Source: Lachnospiraceae bacterium (GTDB taxonomy: Bacteria > Bacillota > Clostridia > Lachnospirales > Lachnospiraceae). Taken from it: a stretch of DNA of 56,344 nt. The position numbers and the translations under genes were made by a program. The notes below the pieces were generated by a model. That model was not told the DNA's origin. It did not search any database and saw only the letters and a list, made by a program, of their open reading frames with translations. Of the stretch, positions 30,793 to 38,837 are shown piece after piece. The stretch is from contig CAJTCE010000018.1 in assembly GCA_910574745.1 (NCBI GenBank), forward strand, positions 14,029 through 70,372, read 5' to 3'. Numbering within the stretch: position 1 is the first letter of the stretch; each line of letters starts with the position of its first letter.

Positions 30793-32262
30793 CTAACCCT
30801 GTAAATACTTCTGATATTCTGCCGTTTTTCTCATAACCCATACAGATAAGGCGTTTGTTATTCTGTTTTCCCATTCAGCCGGACACAACGGCTTTCCTTT
30901 GTTCGCTTCCAGTTCGGACGCTATAACCGCCCTAACCTCTTTTCCGATAAGCGTATATTGTGCCATTCCGTATTTTTCTTTTATCCACTTTGTAAAGTCT
31001 AATCCCTTTTCCTGTGGTTCGGGTACATATTCCGGGTAATCGCTCATATCCTGCTGCCCCGGTAAAGGTTCGTTTTCCTCTTCCTGTGCTTCGGGTTCTG
31101 CTTCCTGTGGCGCATCCACCTCCCCGGCTGTTTCCTCTTCTGTTTCTTCCCCTGTTTCCTCTTCCTGTACCTCTTCCGGGGTATCGTCATAGGATAACTG
31201 GTTATCCTCAATCATAAACACTATAATTTCCGCAAGGTCTGAATAGCTGATTAAGAAATTGCCCCATTCCGTAGTATCAATGATTGTCATGCCGTCCGGC
31301 TGAAAACGATATATGTATTTTCCACCGTCAAACTTTTTCCCTTGAAAAGACTTGCTGAAATGCTTCCTTAACGCCCTTTCTACTGCTGCCACATTATCCT
31401 TTACCTTGAATACTGCCCTGTTTACTTCCCCCTTGATAGCGTCTTTTATTGCTTCCTGTGCCTTTTCTGCCTGTTCGTCCGTGATTTCTTCCTTTTCTTC
31501 CGACTTTACATCTTTTATATGCAGTTCGCCTTTTTCTTCGTACTGTTCATAGGCTTTTTTCTGCCCCTCTTCATCAAGCCGACTTAATTCATGTGCGGTT
31601 GAAATATTGATATTGCCTTTTTCAAGTTCCCCTTTAAATTCCTGTGACAGATTATTACTTATCGCCTCCATGCGTCCAACCTGTGTAGTGGACGTATTAA
31701 GCATTTGTGCCACGATTTCACGGATACGCCCGATTCTTTCCCGTTCTTCCTTTGGCTTATCCTTATTTTCTTCCTGTAAAGCCTTTTTGTACTCTGTCAG
31801 CACTTCTTTTAATTCCTCTGCCTGTTTTACCTTTTCCCAATCCGTAAGCTGCCTTGCCGTTGCATTGGTAAAGATAAGGCTTAAACGGTCCCTTATTTCG
31901 TCCGATTCTTTCTTGATACGGCACGGCACTTTTCTATATTCTTCCTTGCCCTCTTCCACCAACTTTAAAGCTGCCAACCGTCTACGGTGTCCAGCTATTA
32001 CCTCATACTTTCCATGTGCTTCCGGCTTAACAACTAAATTCTGTTCGATACACCCGGACAACTCAATAGCTGCTGCCAATTCGTCAATATTTTCTGTGGA
32101 ATAGAAATTATCCTTACTCGGCATTAAGTCCTCCACATCAAGCATAACCACACTAAAGGCGTTTTCCTCTTCCTGTGCCGGTCCCGTTGCCTGTACTGCT
32201 GCCCCTTTTGATTTTGTATTAAGCAAACTGTTAAGGTCAAATCCTTTCTTCTTATCTGCCAT
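30793..32262 (-). CDS. parB: ParB-type partition/nucleoid protein
   Basis: 489 residues. The N-terminal domain (about 38-115) has VEDLMPSKDNFYSTENIDELAAAIELSG and the GHRRRLAAL box that corresponds to the ParB GERRxRA CTP-binding motif. A central HTH (about 170-235) has EIVAQMLNTSTTQVGRMEAISNNL and NISTAHELSRLDEEGQ. A long acidic linker follows, then a C-terminal part (YTLIGKEVRAVIASELEAN). It should load on a palindromic parS site; candidates are the seven dispersed 19-bp near-palindromes. ParA is encoded 1.3 kb upstream in the same operon. Confidence 0.88.
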   Translation of the reverse strand: MADKKKGFDLNSLLNTKSKGAAVQATGPAQEEENAFSVVMLDVEDLMPSKDNFYSTENIDELAAAIELSGCIEQNLVVKPEAHGKYEVIAGHRRRLAALKLVEEGKEEYRKVPCRIKKESDEIRDRLSLIFTNATARQLTDWEKVKQAEELKEVLTEYKKALQEENKDKPKEERERIGRIREIVAQMLNTSTTQVGRMEAISNNLSQEFKGELEKGNINISTAHELSRLDEEGQKKAYEQYEEKGELHIKDVKSEEKEEITDEQAEKAQEAIKDAIKGEVNRAVFKVKDNVAAVERALRKHFSKSFQGKKFDGGKYIYRFQPDGMTIIDTTEWGNFLISYSDLAEIIVFMIEDNQLSYDDTPEEVQEEETGEETEEETAGEVDAPQEAEPEAQEEENEPLPGQQDMSDYPEYVPEPQEKGLDFTKWIKEKYGMAQYTLIGKEVRAVIASELEANKGKPLCPAEWENRITNALSVWVMRKTAEYQKYLQG

Positions 32263-32716
32263 TTCTGATTACCTCGCTTTCCTTATGTTTCGTGTCCGAA
32301 TCGGTCACATTTCGCCATTTCGCCCTAAGTTCTTTTTTCTGCTCTTCTGATAACTGCAGTAAATCTTTCATTACCTTTTCTGTGATTTCGTCCGCTACCA
32401 TTTTTGTAACAATATCTGTGTGTGCGTCCGTTTCCCCTTGTCGTTCCCTTTCCCTCTCTAACTGGTATTCCAAATCTCTAATCTGATTTTCCAAATCCCA
32501 TATTTTGCCCTGCATACGCATATTGTTTTCTGTCAGTTCCTTATACTGCTCCAACGGAATTTCCGTTGTCGGTCCCTTTACCTTAAATTCGATAAATGCC
32601 TTGTATTCGTCTAAAGGTATTTCCACCGTTGGAAATGCTTTTATCTGCTGATTCCAACCCTTTAATACTACTGCTTCCCCTGTTTTCAGCGTTTCCGCAT
32701 TATCATTATTTTTCAA
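32252..32716 (-). CDS. Coiled-coil protein in partition operon
   Basis: A TTG at 32716 with GGAGG nine bases upstream is the likely start; an ATG at 32743 is also possible. Features: repeated EIPL-[DE]-[EQ]-YK segments, a coiled coil (KIWDLENQIRDLEYQLERERER), and a C-terminus ending NVTDSDTKHKESEVIRNGR. The VTDSDT part is encoded by a parS-like site 29 bases from the parB start, so parB could bind next to its own gene. Function unknown. Confidence 0.6.
   Translation of the reverse strand: MKNNDNAETLKTGEAVVLKGWNQQIKAFPTVEIPLDEYKAFIEFKVKGPTTEIPLEQYKELTENNMRMQGKIWDLENQIRDLEYQLERERERQGETDAHTDIVTKMVADEITEKVMKDLLQLSEEQKKELRAKWRNVTDSDTKHKESEVIRNGR
32291..32309. other. parS-like near-palindrome, copy 6
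   Basis: CGTGTCCGAATCGGTCACA, one mismatch in the first base. It lies at the 3' end of the coiled-coil gene, just ahead of parB. Confidence 0.7.
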
Positions 32717-32948
32717 TTCCCGCTGCCTCCATTTCCTTTTCAATCTGCTTTATTTCCTGCATAGTCTTTTTTCGCTTCGATATGTAGCCCTCGCAATCCT
32801 CGGTATCCCTTAGCTTGCTTATCTTTGCCCCTCCGCTATGCTGATACAATTTTGATATGTGTCTGCTGCACTCTGTATTTGCACATCTATTATCGCAAAA
32901 CATAGGGTAATTATCTGTGTTTACAAAAATAATCGGTCTGTTTCCCAT
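32706..32948 (-). CDS. Small cysteine-rich phage protein
   Basis: 80 residues: NYPMFCDNRCANTECSRHISK gives a C-x3-C-x4-C-x-x-H cluster that could bind zinc, followed by a charged helix (KRKKTMQEIKQIEKEMEAAG). Common as a small hypothetical in Firmicutes phage early regions; role unknown. Confidence 0.55.
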   Translation of the reverse strand: MGNRPIIFVNTDNYPMFCDNRCANTECSRHISKLYQHSGGAKISKLRDTEDCEGYISKRKKTMQEIKQIEKEMEAAGIEK

Positions 32949-32949
32949 G

Positions 32950-33351
32950 CTATACCTCCCTTAAAATCGTTTCCGGCAAACCAATGTATACGATAATTGC
33001 CTCCGTCCAGTCTAACGTATCAATCTTTTCTTTCATAAGCGGTAATGCCTTTTCGTCCGGCAATTCTTCATCTATGCCACATTCCGCATAATCAAAATAC
33101 TTTTCAAAAATATCTACCGTGTCTGGTCTGCCCTGTTCGTAAAAGATTACGCCGTAATCCTCATGCACTATATACTTATCAATCTCACACCTGCCCCATT
33201 CGCCCAACCAAAAACCGCCATCATCTGCCACAACATCACTATCTACCATTGCCACAATCGGCAAATCCGGGCGTTTCTCTATCAGCCTAAAAAGTTCTTT
33301 GAGGTTTTCCGTCTGCTTCTGCATAACCGCTTTCAATACAACATCTTTCAT
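32950..33351 (-). CDS. Conserved phage hypothetical protein
   Basis: 133 residues, acidic. It starts MKDVVLKAVMQKQTENLKELFRLIEKRPDLPIVAMVDSDVV (quoted in part) and contains WLGEWGRCEIDKYIVHEDYG and YTG-like turns. The same arrangement (VD-DVV ... ID-Y) is frequent in phage and plasmid hypotheticals of gut Firmicutes. No function known. Confidence 0.6.
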   Translation of the reverse strand: MKDVVLKAVMQKQTENLKELFRLIEKRPDLPIVAMVDSDVVADDGGFWLGEWGRCEIDKYIVHEDYGVIFYEQGRPDTVDIFEKYFDYAECGIDEELPDEKALPLMKEKIDTLDWTEAIIVYIGLPETILREV

Positions 33352-33551
33352 TACCTGTACTCCTTTCCTGTTTCCTTGTCCTTTAATACGATACGCCCCA
33401 CCAACTCAAACCCCGCAAGGCTTATAATCTGCTTTAACATTGTGATAAGGCTTGTTACCGCTTCATTTCGTTTCTTTTCCTCTTTGGCAACCGTTCCCAC
33501 GGCTTCCCCCGCCGTTGGGTCACGGTATCCCTCGTTATTCCTGTATGTCAT
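33351..33551 (-). CDS. Small hypothetical protein in partition operon
   Basis: 66 residues: disordered Gly/Glu-rich start, a helix (NEAVTSLITMLKQIISLAGFELV), then a short strand (RIVLKDKETGKEYR). It lies between ParA and the next gene with near-zero spacing. Not recognised. Confidence 0.5.
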   Translation of the reverse strand: MTYRNNEGYRDPTAGEAVGTVAKEEKKRNEAVTSLITMLKQIISLAGFELVGRIVLKDKETGKEYR

Positions 33552-33552
33552 A

Positions 33553-34308
33553 CTATCCCTCCAAGTATTCTTTTACGAATGTTTTATAATCCCTAGCAGC
33601 CCCGGAACGTGGGGAATATTCCATAAGGCTTTCATTTGTAAAAGTTACTTCGTCTGCCTTTTCCGTCCGTCTGATATGCGTTTTGAATACCGGGTAACGC
33701 TGATTCTGCAACCATGCCTCCCCCTGTCTGCATACATCACGGTTATAATACATAGTCACAAGGCAACCCCTAAATTTCAATTTCGGGTTTAATGCCTTTG
33801 CGTTGTTTATCTGCTCTTCCAGTTCGTCCATGCCGTCAAAGGCGTAACCGTCAATTTTAATCGGTATAATGACTTCGTCTGCTGCCACAAGTGCATTTAT
33901 GACAGATACGTTAATATCCGGCGGGCAATCAATGATACAGTAATCAAAGATTTCTTTTACCTTTTCCAGTTCCTTAGAAATGATTGTTGCCTGTTCTCTC
34001 TCTTCGTCCTTGATTACTGCAAGGTTGGCTGTCAATAAGTGCATATTCGCCGGAATAACCGCCATATTAGGCATTTTCTCAACAACCTGTATCACACCGC
34101 CTATTTCTTCCTGTCCTGTCAGCATATCCGCAAGGCTAGAATTTTCATAACTCCATACCCCGCAAGCCTTTGAAAGATTGCCCTGTTTGTCATTGTCGAT
34201 AAGCAGCACCTTTTTGTCATACTCTTTAGCCAATATGTACGCCATATTTACCGCCGTTGTTGTTTTGGCACAACCGCCTTTCATGTTGATAATTGCAATA
34301 GTTTTCAT
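33553..34308 (-). CDS. parA: ParA-type partition ATPase
   Basis: 251 residues. The deviant Walker A NMKGGCAKTTTAVNMAY near the start, LLIDNDKQGNLSKACG (Walker A' with Asp), CIIDCPPDINVSVINAL (Walker B) and DEVIIPIKIDGYAFDGM identify a ParA/Soj-like ATPase. There is no N-terminal HTH, as in small type Ib or Soj forms. It would position ParB-bound DNA over the nucleoid. Its presence is unusual for an integrated prophage and points to plasmid-like maintenance. Confidence 0.92.
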   Translation of the reverse strand: MKTIAIINMKGGCAKTTTAVNMAYILAKEYDKKVLLIDNDKQGNLSKACGVWSYENSSLADMLTGQEEIGGVIQVVEKMPNMAVIPANMHLLTANLAVIKDEEREQATIISKELEKVKEIFDYCIIDCPPDINVSVINALVAADEVIIPIKIDGYAFDGMDELEEQINNAKALNPKLKFRGCLVTMYYNRDVCRQGEAWLQNQRYPVFKTHIRRTEKADEVTFTNESLMEYSPRSGAARDYKTFVKEYLEG

Positions 34309-34634
34309 TCGCCTGTACCTCCTGTTAATATTTTTTCAGCTTCCTTAAAATCATGCTTCTTTAATGCCCTAAGTAGTTTCGCCCATATCGCCCCGGCTTG
34401 TCTGCCTAACTCATGCTTCATAAACTCTAAATCCTTGCTGTCAACTATCTTTATAAAGTCCTTATCCTCAATAACTCTGATAGCAAATACTAATTCTGTA
34501 CCGCATAGGGTTTTTACCCCATTCTTAAAATAATCCCTGTCCTCCTGTGTCATTTTTACCACGTTAAACTCTCCTTGCCTTGCACACTCTATACAACCCC
34601 CAACCTTTGGACGCTCTATAAAGTGTGCAATCAT
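34305..34634 (-). CDS. Hypothetical protein before parA
   Basis: 109 residues, overlapping parA by four bases (ATGA). It has GGCIECARQGEFNVVKMTQEDRDYF and a helical C-terminal part (LGRQAGAIWAKLLRALKKHDFKEAEKIL). Translational coupling with parA suggests a joint role, but the family is unknown to me. Confidence 0.55.
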   Translation of the reverse strand: MIAHFIERPKVGGCIECARQGEFNVVKMTQEDRDYFKNGVKTLCGTELVFAIRVIEDKDFIKIVDSKDLEFMKHELGRQAGAIWAKLLRALKKHDFKEAEKILTGGTGE

Positions 34635-34882
34635 TTTTTCGGGGCGGACCTCTTACCATTGACACCGCCACCCTTTCCCGGCATTTGTGATAGGCGTTGC
34701 AATTTTTCACATTAAAAAATTACGAAAAACCTGTTGACCGTCCGTACACTCTCTAGCATGGTGTACCCGCTACCATTTTTTCACTCTATCCCTGCTACGG
34801 CTATTGGCTTGCCCTCGTCAGAAAACAGGTTGCCGACCTGTCTTGACGGTTGAGGGGTTGCCCCCTCTTCCGTTTCGGCTCT
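34635..34882. other. Structured intergenic region upstream of partition operon
   Basis: 248 bases with no gene. Two perfect hairpins are visible: ACAGGT-TGCCG-ACCTGT (34825-34841) and GAGGGG-TTGC-CCCCTC (34852-34867). Neither is followed by a T-run on the minus strand. Candidates are a leader RNA of the partition operon, a replication origin element or a packaging signal; I cannot choose. Confidence 0.5.
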
Positions 34883-35092
34883 TTACGCTTCTACCGTTTC
34901 TCCGCTCGGTGTAAAAAATACTTCTCTATCGCCCCAATCTCTGATTTTTACCGTCTTTTCTTCTTTTCTGCACTCATTAAATCTATTTGCGTGATGAATT
35001 GGTGCATATGTTATTGTTTTTGCTGTTCTCTTTACTATTTCAAATATTACTGCGTGTTCTCCGTATCTCTTTCCTGTTTCAAAAGTTCTCAT
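34883..35092 (-). CDS. Small phage protein under RHH operator array
   Basis: 69 residues; GGAGG lies before the ATG. Beta-rich: GKRYGEHAVIFEIVKRTAKTITYAPI ... KTVKIRDWGDREVFFTPSGE. It recalls small plasmid and phage proteins of unknown role in gut Firmicutes. It is the first gene downstream of the promoter at 35131-35159, so RHH repression should act on it directly. Confidence 0.6.
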   Translation of the reverse strand: MRTFETGKRYGEHAVIFEIVKRTAKTITYAPIHHANRFNECRKEEKTVKIRDWGDREVFFTPSGETVEA

Positions 35093-35130
35093 TGTTTCTT
35101 ACCTCCGTTTTGCTTTCCTTTGATGATTCT

Positions 35131-35159
35131 ATTATATACTTGCATAAGTATATTTACAA
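35131..35159 (-). promoter_or_regulatory. RHH-controlled promoter of the 34.9-kb gene
   Basis: On the minus strand TTGTAA (35159-35154), 17-bp spacer, TATAAT (35136-35131). The operator at 35136-35151 fills the spacer. The sequence from here to the ribosome site is close to that in front of the gene at 885. Confidence 0.8.
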
Positions 35160-35232
35160 CCCGGAGTATTCAACAAAAATACTTATGCAAGTATATAGTG
35201 TTTTTGTGCAGTTTGTATACTTGTGCAAGTAT
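35136..35232. promoter_or_regulatory. Three-operator array, mirror copy
   Basis: Operators ATACTT-N4-AAGTAT at 35136-35151, 35179-35194 and 35217-35232, with starts 43 and 38 bp apart, the reverse of the array at 740-836. Sequence between the operators is also conserved in inverted orientation. Confidence 0.85.
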
Positions 35233-35402
35233 TATCTAATTTCTGTAGGTTCATTCCAAACAACATACCCTGTATTCTCTGTTTCCGTCTTTTCTATCTC
35301 TTCATCTTCTATCGTGTGCGCCTTGTCGTTTGCTTCTTCTAAAGAATCCGCTTCTATGACGCACTTTCTAAATAATGCGTATTCAACCTCATACCTTGCC
35401 AT
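35232..35402 (-). CDS. Short acidic phage protein
   Basis: A 56-residue frame, ATG at 35402, TAA at 35234-35232 within the end of the operator array. It starts MARYEVEYALFRKCVIEADSL and continues with an EEAND helix and an acidic tail; ends VVWNEPTEIR. The strand-helix pattern resembles small DpnD/PcfM-like phage and plasmid proteins. It overlaps the preceding gene by 14 bases, which supports translation. Confidence 0.6.
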   Translation of the reverse strand: MARYEVEYALFRKCVIEADSLEEANDKAHTIEDEEIEKTETENTGYVVWNEPTEIR

Positions 35403-35688
35403 TATGTACCCCCTGTTTCTTCTCTTCCAACTGCTGCCGTCTGCCTTTCAGATATTCCATGTATTCCCCATAGGTCATACCCGGCGGTACAATCTGCCTT
35501 TGTATTTCCCTTGCCCTCTGTATGCTTTCCCTTAATACTGCTGCCTTTGATACTTTCTTTTCTTCCCTCTTTGGCGGTTCTTCCGGCTTGATGCCTAACC
35601 GCCTTGCTTTCCTGTTCGGCTTGTACTTGTTATAAGTTATCTTTGTTTCCTGTCTGAATGGTGTTACTTTTCCTTTCTTCCTTGCCAT
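35389..35688 (-). CDS. Basic hypothetical phage protein
   Basis: 99 residues, strongly basic N-terminus (MARKKGKVTPFRQETKITYNK, NRKARRLG) and a helical C-terminus (KGRRQQLEEKKQGVHNGKV). Probably binds nucleic acid; family unknown. Overlaps genes on both sides. Confidence 0.5.
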   Translation of the reverse strand: MARKKGKVTPFRQETKITYNKYKPNRKARRLGIKPEEPPKREEKKVSKAAVLRESIQRAREIQRQIVPPGMTYGEYMEYLKGRRQQLEEKKQGVHNGKV

Positions 35689-35908
35689 GATTGCCCCTTT
35701 CCAAGTCCTCTAATATCTCTGTCAGACTTTGTACACATTCTTTTATGTTTCCGTCCGTGTCTGCCGTAATGTTTAGTATGCTGTTTATCTGCTTTAGCTT
35801 CTGTATCTGTCTGGGGTCAACTGCTGCCTTTTTCAAACAATCCGGGCAGACACAAACAACCCTTAACCCCTCTTTTCCGCATATACTGCACTTAACCAAA
35901 TAACCCAC
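35630..35908 (-). CDS. Zinc-ribbon phage protein
   Basis: 92 residues from a GTG start. CSIC and CVCPDC near the N-terminus form a zinc ribbon; the middle is helical (RQIQKLKQINSILNI) and ends in a disordered basic tail. Start choice is uncertain because the ribosome site is close to the GTG. Confidence 0.5.
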   Translation of the reverse strand: MGYLVKCSICGKEGLRVVCVCPDCLKKAAVDPRQIQKLKQINSILNITADTDGNIKECVQSLTEILEDLERGNHGKEERKSNTIQTGNKDNL

Positions 35909-36122
35909 CCTTTCTATCAGCTTTTACCGTTTCCCATTCTTTGGCGGTCATTGTGTCGGATTCCGGGTTGTATATCAGCTTCATAAACCCTTTACACTCT
36001 ATACAAGTACCGTGGCCCGCTTCGTTGTATCCCGTTTCATGCAGCATACTTTTACAGGCGTACTGTACCTTACCGCAATAAGGACAAATTATCTGATACC
36101 GTTTTCTTTTATCCTCTTCCAT
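35892..36122 (-). CDS. Small zinc-ribbon phage protein
   Basis: 76 residues with CPYC and CIEC pairs (IICPYCGKVQYACKSML, GTCIECKGFMKLIY). A treble-clef or ribbon protein of the kind common in phage early operons. No partner evident. Confidence 0.6.
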   Translation of the reverse strand: MEEDKRKRYQIICPYCGKVQYACKSMLHETGYNEAGHGTCIECKGFMKLIYNPESDTMTAKEWETVKADRKGGLFG

Positions 36123-36306
36123 ACTGTTTAGCCGTCCTTTCTGCCCTCTCTTCCAATGGTCCTATATAATCCCTGCCGTGCCTTGATGTATGCTCATATG
36201 TGTAAAGCGATTTCGCCAATCCCTCCATTATCACAATTTGATTTTTTAATATGCAATCTAATTTCCTATCCCTTTCCCGTTCTTTTCTTTTATTCCATGC
36301 GTTCAT
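36109..36306 (-). CDS. Small charged hypothetical protein
   Basis: 65 residues; GGAGG before the ATG. Helical and basic (KRKERERDRKLDCILKNQIVIMEGL), ending RAERTAKQYGRG. Not recognised. It overlaps the methyltransferase gene end. Confidence 0.5.
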   Translation of the reverse strand: MNAWNKRKERERDRKLDCILKNQIVIMEGLAKSLYTYEHTSRHGRDYIGPLEERAERTAKQYGRG

Positions 36307-37885
36307 TGTCTGCCTCCTCTTCCAGTGCGTCTAAAATGCCCAAATACACCCTTTCGGCGCAATAGACGCATATACTATTACCTATCGCCCTATAACGTGC
36401 TGTGTCGGCTATTTCCGTGCCGTCAGCACCGTATTTTGTCCAGTTATCCGGGTATCCCTGTAGCCGTTCACATTCAACGGGTGTTAATCGGCGTATGATG
36501 TATGTAACTTTCTGCACCGCCCTTTTCAGAATGTCTTTTATGCTCTTTGGCTTGCTAGGGATATTCTCCTTTGTCCTGTACTTCTCTGTTACGATTGTTT
36601 CCGACCCTCCGCCGTAATCCCCCCCTGCTGCCCTCAAAGTGCCGTTTACTTCCGCTTCCCTGTACCCGCCATGCTGATTGAGTTCAAATGTCTTTCTATC
36701 CGTCCGCACCACTAAAGGGGTATCCCCTCTTATTGTGCTGTTTTGGTCTGCTGTCAGCGTTCCGCTTATTTCGCTTTCCCTGTATCCGTTATGCTGATAT
36801 GCTTCATAGAAAACGCTGTGTACGTCTGCCGTTGTAAGTGTCGGGCATGGTCCCCCGACTTTCCCCACGCCTAAACCGTTGCTTGCCTTATTCCTTGTCA
36901 CTTCATCACGCAAAGGGATAACGTTTTTCTTTTCAATGGCTACTACGTTCCTGTTTGTTGAATTTCCGCAATATGTAGATAATGTGCCTGTGCTTTCTTC
37001 GTCTACGATAATGCTTTTTGCATTTATTCCGTATGCCTTGCTTGTTTCCTCATACATTACACAAGGCGTTTGACCGCCACCACGACCCATATTTTGTACA
37101 AGTGTCGGGGCCTTATCGGTAAATGTCCTTACAACGCTGTCAGCGTGTGCAAAGTCTAACCCGATTATCTCCCCCCCTGCTCTGCTATTTTCTGTTCTAA
37201 CGCTATCCGCAAATTGTCCGGCAATTTCCTGTTTTTGTTCTTTGCTCTTCGGAGTATACCCAAGCACGCTTTCGGACTTAAAGAGTATTTCCCCGGCACG
37301 TTGTCCTCCAAAATCTCCGATAAGGTAGATTCTCTTTCTACGTTGGGGTACTCCCCAAAATTGAGCGTCAAGCACTCTCCAAGCTGTGTCAACTGCTGCC
37401 CCTCTAACCATTCCTGCGGTTGCCCATTCGCCACTTGTAGGCATTGGAATACTGGTTTTTGTGATTTTTTCAAGCACGGCTCTAAAATCTGCTCCGTTGG
37501 CTGATGAAAAAGCACCGGGTACATTCTCCCAAATAATGAAAGTTGGATATTTACCATTTGTTGCTAACCTCATTTCCTCAATAATTCTAATTGCTTCCAT
37601 GAACAACCCGGAACGGTTGCCCTTTAATCCTTTCCGCTGTCCGGCAATACTCAAATCTTGACACGGACTCCCAAAAGTGATTATATCCACGGGTTGTATT
37701 TCATCTCCCTTTAATTCTGTTACGCTTCCAACGTGCATTACTTCCGGGAAACGATACCTTGTTATGTCTATGCAGTTTTGTTCTATTTCAGCGGCCCAAA
37801 TCGGCTTTATACGCCCTGTAAGGTATGCTGCATAGCAAAACCCGCCGATACCGTCAAATAGGCTTCCTAGTGTCAATTCTTGCAA
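36290..37885 (-). CDS. C5-cytosine DNA methyltransferase
   Basis: 531 residues, TTG start behind GGGG. Motif I LGSLFDGIGGFCYAA, motif IV GSPCQDLSIAGQR (catalytic Cys), motif VI IIWENVPGAFSS, motif VIII QRRKRIYLIGDFGG, and the late VECERLQGYPDNWT and IGNSICV. Between VIII and IX is a long recognition region with two related units (HNGYRESEISGTLTAD and HGGYREAEVNGTLRAA), each before a short beta part, which could give more than one target site. It likely protects phage DNA from host restriction. Confidence 0.93.
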   Translation of the reverse strand: MQELTLGSLFDGIGGFCYAAYLTGRIKPIWAAEIEQNCIDITRYRFPEVMHVGSVTELKGDEIQPVDIITFGSPCQDLSIAGQRKGLKGNRSGLFMEAIRIIEEMRLATNGKYPTFIIWENVPGAFSSANGADFRAVLEKITKTSIPMPTSGEWATAGMVRGAAVDTAWRVLDAQFWGVPQRRKRIYLIGDFGGQRAGEILFKSESVLGYTPKSKEQKQEIAGQFADSVRTENSRAGGEIIGLDFAHADSVVRTFTDKAPTLVQNMGRGGGQTPCVMYEETSKAYGINAKSIIVDEESTGTLSTYCGNSTNRNVVAIEKKNVIPLRDEVTRNKASNGLGVGKVGGPCPTLTTADVHSVFYEAYQHNGYRESEISGTLTADQNSTIRGDTPLVVRTDRKTFELNQHGGYREAEVNGTLRAAGGDYGGGSETIVTEKYRTKENIPSKPKSIKDILKRAVQKVTYIIRRLTPVECERLQGYPDNWTKYGADGTEIADTARYRAIGNSICVYCAERVYLGILDALEEEADNERME

Positions 37886-37904
37886 TATTACCGCCCCTTT
37901 CCTC

Positions 37905-38249
37905 TTATTTTTTATCCGCTACTACATACTTTATTTCTTTATAAATTGGTATCCTTATTTCTATCTCTTCTTTTACCTCTTCTTTTATTTCTTTGCTTGT
38001 AATTATTGTTATCTCTCTAATGTCGTTTTCTATTTTTATTTCCTGTTCCTGTAAACCTGTCATGTTTCGTATCATTTCTCTTAGTTCATTTTTAGAACAC
38101 GTACAAGGTTGTTTTAATTTTTCAATCGTATCTTTTTTTATTTTCTTCGCTGTTTTTCTTCGTGTATTTATTCCGAATAATTTTGCTATTCTTTTTACTC
38201 GCTTTTTCTCTTTCGCTCGTTCAATTATTCTTTTTAACCATTTCAGCAT
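37905..38249 (-). CDS. Basic coiled-coil hypothetical protein
   Basis: 114 residues. Very basic N-terminus (LKWLKRIIERAKEKKRVKRIAKLFG), a CTCS cluster, then an acidic beta/coil end (ITIITSKEIKEEVKEEIEIRIPIYKEI). More A/T-rich than its neighbours. No family recognised. Confidence 0.5.
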   Translation of the reverse strand: MLKWLKRIIERAKEKKRVKRIAKLFGINTRRKTAKKIKKDTIEKLKQPCTCSKNELREMIRNMTGLQEQEIKIENDIREITIITSKEIKEEVKEEIEIRIPIYKEIKYVVADKK

Positions 38250-38250
38250 A

Positions 38251-38541
38251 TTATTCCTCCCAATCTTCTAATTTCCTTACTCTGTTTCTAAGGTTTTCTA
38301 TAGTCTGCCTCATATCCTCAATCTGATTAGGCGTTACATCCGCATTTTCAAACATAAACAGGACTTCAACCGCCCTATCCGTGCTTACGCCTTTTTTAAG
38401 GCGTGGCTTTTTGGTTTTCGGGTCAATCTCTGTCAGCCTGTGGCTCTTGACTTTCTTTTTCTTCGGTTCTTCCTTTGGCATTGCCTTTTTCATCATGTTT
38501 AGATACGGTATCCCTGCCCCGACTAATCCGTTTATGTTCAT
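38251..38541 (-). CDS. Hypothetical protein with C-terminal coiled coil
   Basis: ATG at 38541 preferred over the GTG at 38550 because of GGGG upstream. 96 residues: a Lys-rich middle (KEEPKKKKVKSHRL) and a C-terminal coiled coil (IEDMRQTIENLRNRVRKLEDWEE). Unknown role. Confidence 0.5.
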   Translation of the reverse strand: MNINGLVGAGIPYLNMMKKAMPKEEPKKKKVKSHRLTEIDPKTKKPRLKKGVSTDRAVEVLFMFENADVTPNQIEDMRQTIENLRNRVRKLEDWEE

Positions 38542-38837
38542 AAAAAGCACCCCATTAGCTTATACCCTCTGTTGCTTGCCCAACAAAATTCAAACTTTGC
38601 CCCCTTGCTTTCTTTCCAATCGGGCAGCAGATATATAGAATCGCACATATCCAGTAGGCAAAGGCTTATCATCATGTATTCTTCGTGTGTCGTACTTTCC
38701 GGCATTGTCTGTAAGATTACTGCCGGATTGATTACCTCGCACCCTTTGTACTGCTGCCTAATTTTCTTTTCCGCTTCCTTAAACTTTTCTATGTATCCGC
38801 TATCGCCTGTTATCTTTCCGCTAATGTATATTTTCAT
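38538..38837 (-). CDS. DUF4406-type nucleoside deoxyribosyltransferase-like protein
   Basis: 99 residues. MKIYISGKITGDSGYIEKFKEAE, VINPAVILQTMPE and MISLCLLDMCDSIYLLPDWKESKGAKFEF are the conserved strands of the DUF4406/nucleoside 2-deoxyribosyltransferase-like fold. These occur widely in phages with an assumed role in nucleotide or NAD metabolism, not shown. Confidence 0.75.
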   Translation of the reverse strand: MKIYISGKITGDSGYIEKFKEAEKKIRQQYKGCEVINPAVILQTMPESTTHEEYMMISLCLLDMCDSIYLLPDWKESKGAKFEFCWASNRGYKLMGCFL

